DNA of 54,810 bases from JACDCA01 sp040881785 (lineage in GTDB: Bacteria; Acidobacteriota; Vicinamibacteria; Vicinamibacterales; 2-12-FULL-66-21), in assembly GCA_040881785.1 (NCBI GenBank), contig JBBECO010000271.1, positions 1-54,810 on the forward strand, read 5' to 3'. The translations under genes and the position numbers were made by a program. The notes beneath the pieces were generated by a model. It was not told the origin of the DNA, searched no databases, and was given only the letters and a program-made list of their open reading frames with translations. This document shows positions 32,497-39,934 of this stretch, in pieces. Each line of letters opens with the position of its first letter. Within the stretch, counting starts at the first letter, position 1.

Positions 32497-33789
32497 TTAC
32501 CGCAAGCGCCCCTTCAACCCCAGCGCAAGCCGGTTCGTGGGGTCCTTCGCAAGCGCTCCTTCGATCGAACGCCGCGCGCTCTCCATGTCGCCGCGGCGCA
32601 TGTGCGCTTCGCCGACCCGCGCGAGGATCGATGCACTGAGCGTCTCCGTGCGCACGAGCGCGGCATAGTCGAGCAGGGCGCGCTGGGCGACCTGCAGCTG
32701 CCCGCGGCGCTCGGCGGCTTCCGAGAGCACCCGGAACGCCTCCGGATCCACGGGGAACTGCGCGGCCGCCCGCTCCAGCACCTCCTGCGCGCGGGGCAGG
32801 TCGCCAGCGAGCAGCAGCGCGCGCCCAAACAGCGTGAGCGCCTCGCTGTTGCTGTCGCTCCCGACGGCGCCTTGCAGGGCTTCGAGCGCCTTGCCGAGCT
32901 CGACCCGGCCTCCACGGGCGGCGCGTTCGAGCCAGACGCGTCCGACCGCGACGTAGGTATCCCGGTCATCCGGGTATCGCTGGACGGCGTGGCTCAACTG
33001 GCCCACGGCCCGATCCAGCTGTCCGGCCCGGGCATAGCCCAGCCCGAGCGCCCGCTCGCGCGCGGCGCCAGGCTGCAGCGCCACCAGCGCTTCGAGATGG
33101 GTGAGGCGCGCCTCGTGCCGGCCGAGCGCCGCGTAGAAATCGGCCAGTTCCTCCCGCGCCGGCAGCAGCATCGGCGCCAGTGACACCGCCCGCTCGAGCG
33201 ACGCGATCGCCTCGTCGGTCCGCTGATCCGCGCGAAGGCAGACACCCAGCGCGTAGTGCGCTTCGGCGAACCGTGGATCGAGGTGAATCGCCTGCCGCAG
33301 CGCGGGGATCGCGGCCGGCAATTGTCCGGCGCGGTAGGACGCCAGGCCGAGCTTGTACTGCGCGCGCGCCGACCGGTCGTCCAACTCCACGTATTCCCGG
33401 TACCGCTCGACCGCCCGAAGAAAGAGGGGGGGCGCCCACGACCCGTCGGTGAGCGCCCGGGCGTAATGGACGTCCCCGAGTAGTTCGCGCGGATGGGTGG
33501 CGAGGGGATCCAGCTCCGCGGCCTGCCGGAGGTCGCGGAGCGCCTCGTCGAACTGATTGCGCCGGCGGTAGGCCTCACCCCGTTTCAGGTGGGCGGCCAT
33601 CGAATCGGGATTCTTGTCGATCGCGACGCTGAAGGCCTCGATGGCCGCGTAGGTGTCGTCACGGGCCAGGGCGGCATCGCCGCGCTCGATGAACTCCCGG
33701 TACGAGGCCTCCCGGCGCGTGACCGCGAGGCCATACGCGAGGCCGGCGGCCAGCGCCGCCAGCAATCCGAGGGCGAACAACCGTTTCAC
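32497..33789 (-). CDS. Membrane-anchored TPR protein
   Basis: The 430-residue product has one N-terminal membrane helix (LFALGLLAALAAGLAYGLAV) and about nine TPR units. Examples are AIEAFSVAIDKNPDSMAAHLKRG, ALRDLRQAAELDPLATHPREL, AIPALRQAIHLDPRFAEAHYALG and AIASLERAVSLAPMLLPARE. TPRs mediate protein-protein contacts; no catalytic domain is present. I start at GTG 33789, which has TAGGAT seven bases upstream. A longer frame to 33912 would overlap the divergent sigma factor gene. The divergent position next to the ECF sigma/anti-sigma pair could mean shared control. Confidence 0.88.
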   Translation of the reverse strand: MKRLFALGLLAALAAGLAYGLAVTRREASYREFIERGDAALARDDTYAAIEAFSVAIDKNPDSMAAHLKRGEAYRRRNQFDEALRDLRQAAELDPLATHPRELLGDVHYARALTDGSWAPPLFLRAVERYREYVELDDRSARAQYKLGLASYRAGQLPAAIPALRQAIHLDPRFAEAHYALGVCLRADQRTDEAIASLERAVSLAPMLLPAREELADFYAALGRHEARLTHLEALVALQPGAARERALGLGYARAGQLDRAVGQLSHAVQRYPDDRDTYVAVGRVWLERAARGGRVELGKALEALQGAVGSDSNSEALTLFGRALLLAGDLPRAQEVLERAAAQFPVDPEAFRVLSEAAERRGQLQVAQRALLDYAALVRTETLSASILARVGEAHMRRGDMESARRSIEGALAKDPTNRLALGLKGRLR

Positions 33790-33796
33790 GCTCAAA

Positions 33797-33802
33797 ATCC
33801 TA
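33797..33802 (-). promoter_or_regulatory. -10-like box (TAGGAT) before the TPR gene GTG
   Basis: TAGGAT on the minus strand ends seven bases before the GTG at 33789, again predicting a leaderless transcript. Confidence 0.4.
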
Positions 33803-33884
33803 GCATTTCCGGGTGGAACCTTTACCACTTCCCGGTTTCTAAGTAGGAAGGGCAGCGCGGCCCCGGGCCGCTTCGGGTGGTAAC

Positions 33885-34502
33885 ATGGCTGAAGGTTTAT
33901 CCGTGAAGCCAATTCCCTCCATTACCTGGACGGAGGTCGGTGGCCGTGAGGCGGCGCTCATCCAGCGCTGTGCCGCGCGCGACGAGGACGCGTGCGCGGA
34001 ACTGGTCAGCGAGCATCAGCGGATGGTCTACCAGCTCTCCCTGAACCTGCTCGGCGACCACAACGAAGCGCTCGATCTCTCGCAGGAGGTGTTTCTGCGG
34101 GTGTTTCGCACCATTCACACCTTCCGCGGCGCCTCGCAGCTGCGCACCTGGATCTATCGCATCGTCGTCAACCAGGCGCGGAACCGTCAGCGGTGGTGGC
34201 GGCGGCGGCACAAGGCCCAGCAGGTGTCGCTCGATCAGCACATTCTCGAGCACGGGGAGCTGCCCGAAGCCGGCAACGGCGGGTCGCCCGACCGTGTGCT
34301 GGGGCAGAAGCAGCTGGCCGAACGGATCAGCGCCGCACTCGATCATCTGCCATTCGATCAGAAGACCGCGCTCGTGCTGCGCGAGATCGACGGTCTCAGC
34401 TACGAAGAGATCGGCTTCTCGCTGGGGATCGCCGTGGGCACCGTGAAATCACGACTGGCGCGCGCGCGCGAGGCGCTTCGCGGCCAGCTGAGGGACGCAT
34501 GA
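33885..34502 (+). CDS. ECF RNA polymerase sigma factor
   Basis: The 205-residue sigma-70 family protein has only regions 2 and 4. Region 2 (LIQRCAARDEDACAELVSEH, then DLSQEVFLRVFRTIHTF and LRTWIYRIVVNQARNR) binds core polymerase and the -10 element. Region 4 (LPFDQKTALVLREIDGLSYE, EIGFSLGIAVGTVKSRLARA) binds the -35. It belongs to the RpoE/SigW-like ECF type. Its stop overlaps the anti-sigma start (ATGA), the classic coupled pair. Target promoters cannot be deduced; the TPR gene or this pair itself are candidates. Confidence 0.95.
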   Translation: MAEGLSVKPIPSITWTEVGGREAALIQRCAARDEDACAELVSEHQRMVYQLSLNLLGDHNEALDLSQEVFLRVFRTIHTFRGASQLRTWIYRIVVNQARNRQRWWRRRHKAQQVSLDQHILEHGELPEAGNGGSPDRVLGQKQLAERISAALDHLPFDQKTALVLREIDGLSYEEIGFSLGIAVGTVKSRLARAREALRGQLRDA

Positions 34503-35266
34503 CACTGATGACCTGTTCGTCGGTTCGGCGGCGCCTCAACGCGTTTTGCGATCGGGAACTGCCCGTTCGCGAATTGATCGCCATCGAACACCATGTGGGG
34601 TCCTGTCCCCCCTGCGCCCGGGAACTGCGTGAGATCCGCGCCGTCGGCGACGGCCTGCGCCTGGCCGCGGCGCCGGGTCCCGCCGATGACTGGACCGGCC
34701 TCCAGCCGGGCGTCATCAGCCGCATGCGCGCCGAACAGCACGCGTCGTTCGCCGCGCGCGCGCAGCGCGTGATCGACGATGTGCACCTGGTGTGGATCGG
34801 ACTGGCGTCGGCGGCCGCCACACTGGTACTCGCGGGATCGATCCTGAGCATCGTGCACTCGGCGCCTGGCCGCAGCGACTCGCTGGCCGCGATGTTCGCG
34901 ATGATGGGGGCTGAAGCCGGCTCCGATCTGAATCCGGCGTCGCTCGACGGCCGCGGGCTCAACCTCGGGCCCACTCCGGTACTGGTGCCGACCGTGCCCG
35001 AATACGGCGTTGTCTACGCGACGCTGCTGGAGCGCTCCACGCTGCGTGACGACGTCATCGTGCCGTTCTCGGCGCGGGTGACGAAGGAAGGCCGCGTCGA
35101 AGGCATCCAGATGCTGGGCGGGGACGTCGGCGCGCAGGAGATCCAGGACATCGTGGACGCGCTCTCCCGCGGACGGCTCGAGCCGGCTCAGTACGGCGGC
35201 GCCCCCGTCGCCGTGAACCTGGTGTGGCTCCTCGCCAACACCACGGTGAAACCAGGCAAGACGTAG
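34499..35266 (+). CDS. Membrane-bound anti-sigma factor with zinc-binding ZAS domain
   Basis: The 255-residue protein begins with an anti-sigma zinc domain: CSSVRRRLNAFCDRELPVRE, then EHHVGSCPPCARE with His-32, Cys-36 and Cys-39 as HxxxCxxC ligands. One membrane helix follows at about 97-119 (VWIGLASAAATLVLAGSIL). The C-terminal 130 residues would lie in the periplasm and resemble a TonB-C-like sensor fold (YATLLERSTLRDDVIVPFSA, RVEGIQMLGG). It should hold the ECF sigma factor at the membrane until an envelope signal releases it. Confidence 0.9.
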   Translation: MTLMTCSSVRRRLNAFCDRELPVRELIAIEHHVGSCPPCARELREIRAVGDGLRLAAAPGPADDWTGLQPGVISRMRAEQHASFAARAQRVIDDVHLVWIGLASAAATLVLAGSILSIVHSAPGRSDSLAAMFAMMGAEAGSDLNPASLDGRGLNLGPTPVLVPTVPEYGVVYATLLERSTLRDDVIVPFSARVTKEGRVEGIQMLGGDVGAQEIQDIVDALSRGRLEPAQYGGAPVAVNLVWLLANTTVKPGKT

Positions 35267-35275
35267 GGAACTTAC

Positions 35276-35350
35276 GCTGAGGGTGCGGGCGGCTGCGCCT
35301 GAGGGTGCGGGCGCTTCACTGAAGGTGCGGGCGCTTCGCTGAGAGTGCCT
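35276..35350. repeat. Tandem repeat of about 21 bases between convergent genes
   Basis: Units of GCTGAGGGTGCGGGCG(G/C)(C/T)T type recur about 3.5 times with small changes (GCCTGAGGGTGCGGGCGCTT, ACTGAAGGTGCGGGCGCTTC, GCTGAGAGTGCC). They fill the gap between the anti-sigma gene and the propeller gene. No gene is seen in it. Confidence 0.7.
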
Positions 35351-35371
35351 CAACCTCCCGCACTTCCAGCG

Positions 35372-37591
35372 TCAGTTCTTTTTGATCTCCGCGACCGCCG
35401 TTGCGACATTGTTCATCGCGTCAGTCACGCGAATGATGACGCTCCGCGCGGCGTCCCCCTCATCCAGCAGCACCTCGAAATCCTCGCGGCGGGAGTCCGG
35501 GATGCCGTCTTTCGGGTGCACCAGGCGCCAGCGGCTGGCGTCGAGGGAATACTCCACGCGGTGGACCGCGGACTGCTCGTCGCGGACGGTGAAGGTGATG
35601 CTCGTGCGCGCGCCGCTGCGCGCCGGCGGCTGGATCTCCACGCGCGGTGGCGTGTTGTCGATATCGAAGCTCGCGCTTTCGAGCTCGCCCGTGAGCGCGT
35701 TGCCCGGAGCATTCGACGGCGCGTCGCTCGCGGTGATCTTCACCAGGTAGGTGCCGTCCGGCACCGACGTCGTGTCCCACACGAAGATGGGATCCCAGGC
35801 CCCGCGGTGCAGCACGCGCCAGGCGGTTTCCCCCTCGCGGCGATACGACACATCGAACTGGAGCCGGTCGTCGTTGCCATCCTCGGCTTTCCAGACGAAG
35901 GTCTGCAGGCCTTTCTGGTACAGCCGCCGTCCGAGAGCCGGCGCGGCGCTCTGGCGCGGCTCCGCGGACGCATTGGGTTGCCGGCCGTCGGCCGTCGTGT
36001 CCTGGAGCCCCGCGATTTCCGGATCGCCCGTCGAGAAGGGACGCTGGAACACCGTGCCGGGCGGGTGGACGGTAATGGACGCCAGCACCGGCCGCAGGTT
36101 CCGCGGCAGGTACGCCGCGGTGACCGACGTCAGCACGGGGCTCGCGCTCCCCGCACGGGTCATGGTCAGGCGCCACTGCAGGTATCGCGCGTTCGGACTC
36201 GAGATCTGCTCGCCGGCGGCGTTCGTGTACGGCGCCGACCAGGGGCTCCACGTCTCATCGGGTGATGACGTGTTGCCGGTGCGCGTGGCGACGTCGATGC
36301 GGCCGCCGTTGAGCGCGGCGCGCCACCGGATCACGCCCCAGGTGGCCACCGTGCCGGCATCACGCACTTCCGACTCGTAGGTGCCGCGCCGGGCCGGTTC
36401 GGGGGAGAGCGCGAACAGCTTTCCGGGATTGCTCGCGGCACCGATGATGCGGCCCGAGGTCTCGCGGACGAGGGCGGTGACCTGCCGCGCGCCCGCACGA
36501 GCGAGGAGGGTGGCGCGGGCCGGCTCGCCGGCGATGCGGAAGATCTTCCCCTCGGTCCCGGTCCCGACGAGCAGACTGCCGTCCGGCTCGATCACGAGAT
36601 CGAAGGGGGCATCCTCGCCGGTGTCCCACACCAGGTCCCACAGGCCATCGGGCTGGATCTTGTAGATCGCGCCACGCCCGGGCCGGCGGCTCGAGCGCGG
36701 CGGCGAGGGAGGCGCGGCGCCCGTGATCGGGCTCTCGATGGCAGCGACGCCGGTGATCTCGGCCGAGACGGTGCCGACCGGCGGACGCGGCGGTTCCGAC
36801 GCCGACGGCTCGGGGGGCGCGGAGGCGCCGCCGACGCCGTTGACCGCAGCGGCGTAGATCGTGCCGTCGCCGGCCACCTTCAGGGCGTGGATCTCGCGGT
36901 ACGGGGAGTCGAGCAGGACGAACGCCTTGCCGGCGGCGTCGATGCGGAACACGCGGCCGGGCGATTCGGTGCCGGCGAGCAGCTCGCCGGTCCGCGTGAA
37001 GGCGAGGCTGATGACGTTGGTCGCGTTGGTGCGATAGAAGGGGACGCCCTTGCCGTCGGGGGTGATCTTGTAGATGACCCCTTTGTCACCGGTGGCCGCG
37101 AACACGGTGCCGGCGCGGTCGGTCGCCAGCGACCAGATGTACTTGTCGTCCGGATCGAAGAACGTGCGCGACGTGCCGCCGGCCGACACGTGATAGATGC
37201 GGCCGTCGGGGGAGGTGCCGACGTACAGCCCGCCGTCCGGCGCCGGCGCGACGGCATGCACCTCGAGCTCGGCCGCATCGAACAAGGTCGACACCGCGCC
37301 ATCCTTGGCAACCCGCAGCAGCTTGCCTTCGTTGCCGCTCCCGGTCCACAGCGTGCCGTCAGTGCCGGCGTGCAGGGTCCAGAGGAACGGGGCCGAGGTG
37401 TCGGCGACGAGGGAAGCTGGCGGCCCGAGGAACATGCGGCCGTCGCTGTCGATCGACAGGTCCTGGACGTCCCCCTTGAGGAAATCGGCCTGCGTGCCGA
37501 CGGTCCAGAACGTCGGGGCGGCGGCCGACACCGCGACCCAGAAGCCGGCCACGACCGCCAGGGCGGCCGCGGCGGCGCGAAGATTCAACAT
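35372..37591 (-). CDS. Exported beta-propeller protein with C-terminal Ig/FN3-like region
   Basis: The 739-residue protein has a signal peptide (AAAALAVVAGFWVAVSAAA). The first half (about 30-390) is made of propeller blades with a repeated LW..G....G.(L/I)(Y/F)R pattern, for example GTLWTGSGNEGKLLRV, GGLYVGTSPDGRIYHV, GTVFAATGDKGVIYKI and GELLAGTESPGRVFRI. A Pro-rich linker interrupts it near 285-310. The second half holds beta-sandwich segments (LQWRLTMTRAGSASPVL, LQFDVSYRREGETAWRV, YLVKITASDAPSN). It probably binds ligands or proteins in the periplasm. It follows the S55 peptidase gene by 24 bases, suggesting a working pair. Confidence 0.85.
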   Translation of the reverse strand: MLNLRAAAAALAVVAGFWVAVSAAAPTFWTVGTQADFLKGDVQDLSIDSDGRMFLGPPASLVADTSAPFLWTLHAGTDGTLWTGSGNEGKLLRVAKDGAVSTLFDAAELEVHAVAPAPDGGLYVGTSPDGRIYHVSAGGTSRTFFDPDDKYIWSLATDRAGTVFAATGDKGVIYKITPDGKGVPFYRTNATNVISLAFTRTGELLAGTESPGRVFRIDAAGKAFVLLDSPYREIHALKVAGDGTIYAAAVNGVGGASAPPEPSASEPPRPPVGTVSAEITGVAAIESPITGAAPPSPPRSSRRPGRGAIYKIQPDGLWDLVWDTGEDAPFDLVIEPDGSLLVGTGTEGKIFRIAGEPARATLLARAGARQVTALVRETSGRIIGAASNPGKLFALSPEPARRGTYESEVRDAGTVATWGVIRWRAALNGGRIDVATRTGNTSSPDETWSPWSAPYTNAAGEQISSPNARYLQWRLTMTRAGSASPVLTSVTAAYLPRNLRPVLASITVHPPGTVFQRPFSTGDPEIAGLQDTTADGRQPNASAEPRQSAAPALGRRLYQKGLQTFVWKAEDGNDDRLQFDVSYRREGETAWRVLHRGAWDPIFVWDTTSVPDGTYLVKITASDAPSNAPGNALTGELESASFDIDNTPPRVEIQPPARSGARTSITFTVRDEQSAVHRVEYSLDASRWRLVHPKDGIPDSRREDFEVLLDEGDAARSVIIRVTDAMNNVATAVAEIKKN

Positions 37592-37615
37592 CAGATGAAC
37601 TTAGCAGAAAAGACG

Positions 37616-39502
37616 TCAGCGCCCGGCGGCCGGCCGGGTCTCGACATCGACGGTCAGCGTGCGCGTGCCCGACACGGCGACGTTCATCGGGATCTCGTAT
37701 TCCCCGACGGCGGCGCTGCGGATCGGGCTGAAGCTGCCCCCATTCCGGTCGGCTTCGAGCACGGAGAGCACCGACGGCGGGAGGGCCGTCAACGCCTCGC
37801 CATGCACGACGGCGCCGGCGGCCCCCGTCAGGACGCGGACGTAGATGCGATTGTTCCGGCGCGTCTCGTTGAGGACGCGGATCATCTGCGCGACGCTCTG
37901 CGGCTGCAGCGTGCGGCGCATCTCGCGCTGCTCGATCGCATTCAACTGCCGTCCGTCGGTCACCGTGACGGTCAGCGGGCCGGTCGTATTGGCGGGGATC
38001 ATCAGGTCCACGGTGGAGATCGTCTCCTCGCCGCGATAGCTGCGCGTGAGCACCTTCAGCGGGACGGTGCGGCCGGCGCGCGGCCGGAGCTCGTCGATCC
38101 ACACACGCTCGATCGTCGCGATCAGCGGCGTTTCGCTCGCGTCGATGGTGAAGTCGAGCCCGTCGAGCGTCACCGCCTCGCGGTCGTTCGACATCAGCAT
38201 GGCGAGCGGTCCGCCGACCGACGTCGCCGCGGCCAGCGTCTGCGACTCGCCGGCATACACGTCCTCGAACGTCACGTCCGCGTGGCCTCGGATCTTCACG
38301 CGTCCCTTCAGCGCGAACGTCGCGACGCCGAAGCCCCGCTCATAACCCGAGAGCGCGTTGAACAGCGTGATGTAGGAGAGCAGCGGCGTGAACGTCTCGT
38401 CGGCGCCGATGTCGAAGCGGAACGTGCGGGTCGTCGCCTCGCCGCCGCGCCGGGAGTTCAGCGTCACGGTCATCGGAATCGTCGCGGGCCCCTTCCCGAG
38501 CGTGCCGGCGATGGCGGTCGCGCGATCCTGCCGCATGGTGCCGATCACGTCGCCCAGCGTCGAGATCTTGAACGAGGACATCAGGCTCGGCAGCATCGCA
38601 TAGACATAGGCGCGTGTCATCGGCAGCGCGGCCGGTCCCATGTTGAAGAAGGGATGGCCGAACGCGTAGACCCGGTCGCCGTCGATGTGCGTGATCGTGC
38701 CGGTGGCGCCCATCTCGACGTCACCGCCGACGAGAGACACGCCGACGGCGTCCCCTTCGCGCAACGGCCCGGTCATCGCCGCACGCTCTGCGGCAGACGC
38801 GCGGCCGCCGACCGCGCCGCCGGCCATCGGGGTGAACCCGGCACCGCCGAACATCGACGTCACGAGCGCCATCGTCTCGGGCTCGAAGCCGCTCATCAAC
38901 AGCGGCGTCGCGATCGGCCTGAGCATCGTCCCGAGCTGCCCGCCTTCGGACGCCGGCAGGCCGAGCGAGCGGACGTCGGCGGCGCGGCTGGCAAACGGCG
39001 CGAGGCGCTGATACGACTGCCGCATGGCGGCCGCCAGTGATTCCGGCGTAATCGGCAGCTCGATTCGCGCGGCCTCATGCGTGCGCCGCGCGGCGGCCGC
39101 CGTCGCGTCCGTCATTTCCTCGATCGGCGTGATGCCCGCAATGGCCTCGGTGGGGAAACTCCCGATCGAGTAGGCCACGGCACCGATGAGCCGGCCGTCC
39201 ACGTAGACCGGGCTTCCGCTCATGCCAGCCGCCACGCCCGTCTTCGCGAGCGGACCGCCTTCCAGCCTCGCCAGGATCAGATCGCGTTTGGGCCCCTGGA
39301 TGTTCCGGAGCACGCCGATGATGTGCACCGTGAATTCGCTCAGCTCGCTTCCCTCGAAGACCGTGCGGCCGACACCGACCATGCCCGGCTTGACCTCGGC
39401 CACGGGCATCAACCGGGCCCGGGCCTGCCGGGCCGAGACGTCGAGCGAGACAAGGGGCAGGGCGGCGAGCAGCAGCGCCGCGGCGGCAGTTCTGTAAGTC
39501 AT
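37616..39502 (-). CDS. SpoIVB/S55-type serine peptidase domain protein
   Basis: The 628-residue exported protein (signal peptide AAAALLLAALPLVSLDVSA) has the S55 nucleophile motif GMSGSPVYVDGRLIGAV with Ser-95, preceded by KPGMVGVGRTVFEG and FTVHIIGVLRN. The segment with the candidate catalytic His is much later: MGATGTITHIDGDRVYAFGHP, His-283. In B. subtilis SpoIVB the His segment precedes the Ser segment, so the order here appears reversed. The remaining 300 residues are beta-rich and may include PDZ-like or FN3-like domains. A sporulation role is not implied; signalling proteolysis in the envelope is an inference. It is probably cotranscribed with the propeller gene. Confidence 0.88.
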   Translation of the reverse strand: MTYRTAAAALLLAALPLVSLDVSARQARARLMPVAEVKPGMVGVGRTVFEGSELSEFTVHIIGVLRNIQGPKRDLILARLEGGPLAKTGVAAGMSGSPVYVDGRLIGAVAYSIGSFPTEAIAGITPIEEMTDATAAAARRTHEAARIELPITPESLAAAMRQSYQRLAPFASRAADVRSLGLPASEGGQLGTMLRPIATPLLMSGFEPETMALVTSMFGGAGFTPMAGGAVGGRASAAERAAMTGPLREGDAVGVSLVGGDVEMGATGTITHIDGDRVYAFGHPFFNMGPAALPMTRAYVYAMLPSLMSSFKISTLGDVIGTMRQDRATAIAGTLGKGPATIPMTVTLNSRRGGEATTRTFRFDIGADETFTPLLSYITLFNALSGYERGFGVATFALKGRVKIRGHADVTFEDVYAGESQTLAAATSVGGPLAMLMSNDREAVTLDGLDFTIDASETPLIATIERVWIDELRPRAGRTVPLKVLTRSYRGEETISTVDLMIPANTTGPLTVTVTDGRQLNAIEQREMRRTLQPQSVAQMIRVLNETRRNNRIYVRVLTGAAGAVVHGEALTALPPSVLSVLEADRNGGSFSPIRSAAVGEYEIPMNVAVSGTRTLTVDVETRPAAGR

Positions 39503-39576
39503 AATGGAATCATCTAGTTATAAGGATCATCGGCTCTGGAATCAAGGCAAAAGCCACGGCAGAGCCACGAATTCCG
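39503..39576. other. Short gap upstream of the S55 gene and the palindromic element
   Basis: This holds the upstream region of the minus-strand S55 gene. On that strand TATAAC lies about 14 bases before the ATG at 39502, a candidate -10. No coding sequence is seen. Confidence 0.4.
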
Positions 39577-39663
39577 GGGTCAGAAGTTGATTCTTGCGCG
39601 ATTGTCCGCCACCGGGGACAGTCGTGCGATGAGGACAATCGCGCAAGAATCAAGATCTGACCC
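39577..39663. mobile_element. REPIN/MITE-like palindromic element
   Basis: A long inverted repeat: outer arms GGGTCAGA (39577-39584) and TCTGACCC (39656-39663), and inner arms TGATTCTTGCGCGATTGTCC (39588-39607) and its exact complement at 39633-39652. These are separated by a 25-base loop and three-base internal mismatches. The 20-bp inner stem is perfect. The form matches non-autonomous palindromes mobilised by REP-associated tyrosine transposases; no transposase is in the window. It lies just upstream of the tryptophan leader. Confidence 0.7.
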
Positions 39664-39665
39664 AC

Positions 39666-39694
39666 TTGCAGTTCCTCGGCGCCTCTGTTAAGGT
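39666..39694 (+). promoter_or_regulatory. Candidate promoter of the aro-trp operon (TTGCAG-N17-TAAGGT)
   Basis: TTGCAG at 39666-39671 and TAAGGT at 39689-39694 are separated by 17 bases. Transcription would begin near 39701, only a few bases before the leader TTG at 39705, so either the leader is nearly leaderless or the true promoter lies further upstream, possibly beyond the palindromic element. Confidence 0.35.
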
Positions 39695-39704
39695 CACAAA
39701 CGTT

Positions 39705-39791
39705 TTGACGCAGAACGTCCTCAGCCGGTCGAGCCGCTATGACCAGTCCTATTGGTGGTGGCACGTCTGTGCTGGGGGTGCGAACTGTTAG
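39705..39791 (+). CDS. trpL: Tryptophan leader peptide (three consecutive Trp codons)
   Basis: The frame encodes 28 residues, MTQNVLSRSSRYDQSYWWWH followed by VCAGGANC and TAG. Codons 17-19 are TGG TGG TGG. A short frame with a Trp triplet, ending at 39791 just ahead of an intrinsic terminator and a trp operon, is the standard sign of ribosome-mediated attenuation. The start is uncertain: TTG 39705 has TAAGG about 11 bases upstream, TTG 39666 is also in frame, and there is no in-frame ATG. An ATG at 39739 is in another frame with no Trp codons. Confidence 0.72.
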   Translation: MTQNVLSRSSRYDQSYWWWHVCAGGANC

Positions 39792-39832
39792 CCGTCTAAC
39801 GACACGACGGCGCCGGATCCAAGCCTCCCAGC
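39769..39832 (+). promoter_or_regulatory. Candidate antiterminator of the trp attenuator
   Basis: GCTGGGGG (39771-39778), just after the Trp codons, can pair with CTCCCAGC (39825-39832, one G-U), which is the left arm of the terminator; the two structures exclude each other. An alternative hairpin pairs GGCAC (39760-39764, over the last Trp and the His codon) with GTGCT (39769-39773) and would block the antiterminator when ribosomes are not stalled. GTTAG-CCGT-CTAAC at 39787-39800 is a further small hairpin spanning the leader stop codon. Confidence 0.6.
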
Positions 39833-39855
39833 CCTGCGGCTGAGGAGGTTTTTTT
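39821..39855 (+). terminator. Intrinsic terminator of the trp attenuator
   Basis: CCTCCCAGCC pairs with GGCTG-A-GGAGG (ten base pairs with one bulged A) around the loop CTGC, followed directly by seven T. AAG before the stem can extend pairing into the T run. It sits 30 bases after the leader stop and 80 bases before aroDE. Confidence 0.85.
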
Positions 39856-39870
39856 ATTTTGACGTGTAGC

Positions 39871-39931
39871 GCAGCCCTTTATGGGCTGCCGGATCGGCTG
39901 CCGGATCGGCTGCCTGATGGGCTGCCTGAGA
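39871..39931 (+). repeat. Hairpin and four 12-base repeats before aroDE
   Basis: GCAGCCC-TTTAT-GGGCTGC is a perfect hairpin at 39871-39889. It is followed by four 12-base units, GGCTGCCGGATC twice then GGCTGCCTGATG and GGCTGCCTGAGA, at 39884-39931, ending four bases before the aroDE ATG. Because the unit is a multiple of three, an upstream ATG at 39881 would translate it as repeated Gly-Cys-Arg-Ile. Confidence 0.7.
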
Positions 39932-39934
39932 ACG

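Noticed and set aside
35276..35350. Possible CRISPR array
   Set aside because: The units are about 21 bases, contiguous and without spacers, so this is a tandem repeat.
36887..39040. 717-residue plus-strand open frame opposite the propeller and S55 genes
   Set aside because: It spans two real genes antisense and shows no motif; typical of high-GC codon position bias.
39739..39843. Alternative leader frame from ATG 39739 with a Gly triplet, ending inside the terminator
   Set aside because: It has an ATG but no Trp codons and would carry ribosomes into the terminator stem. The frame with TGG TGG TGG fits the operon much better.
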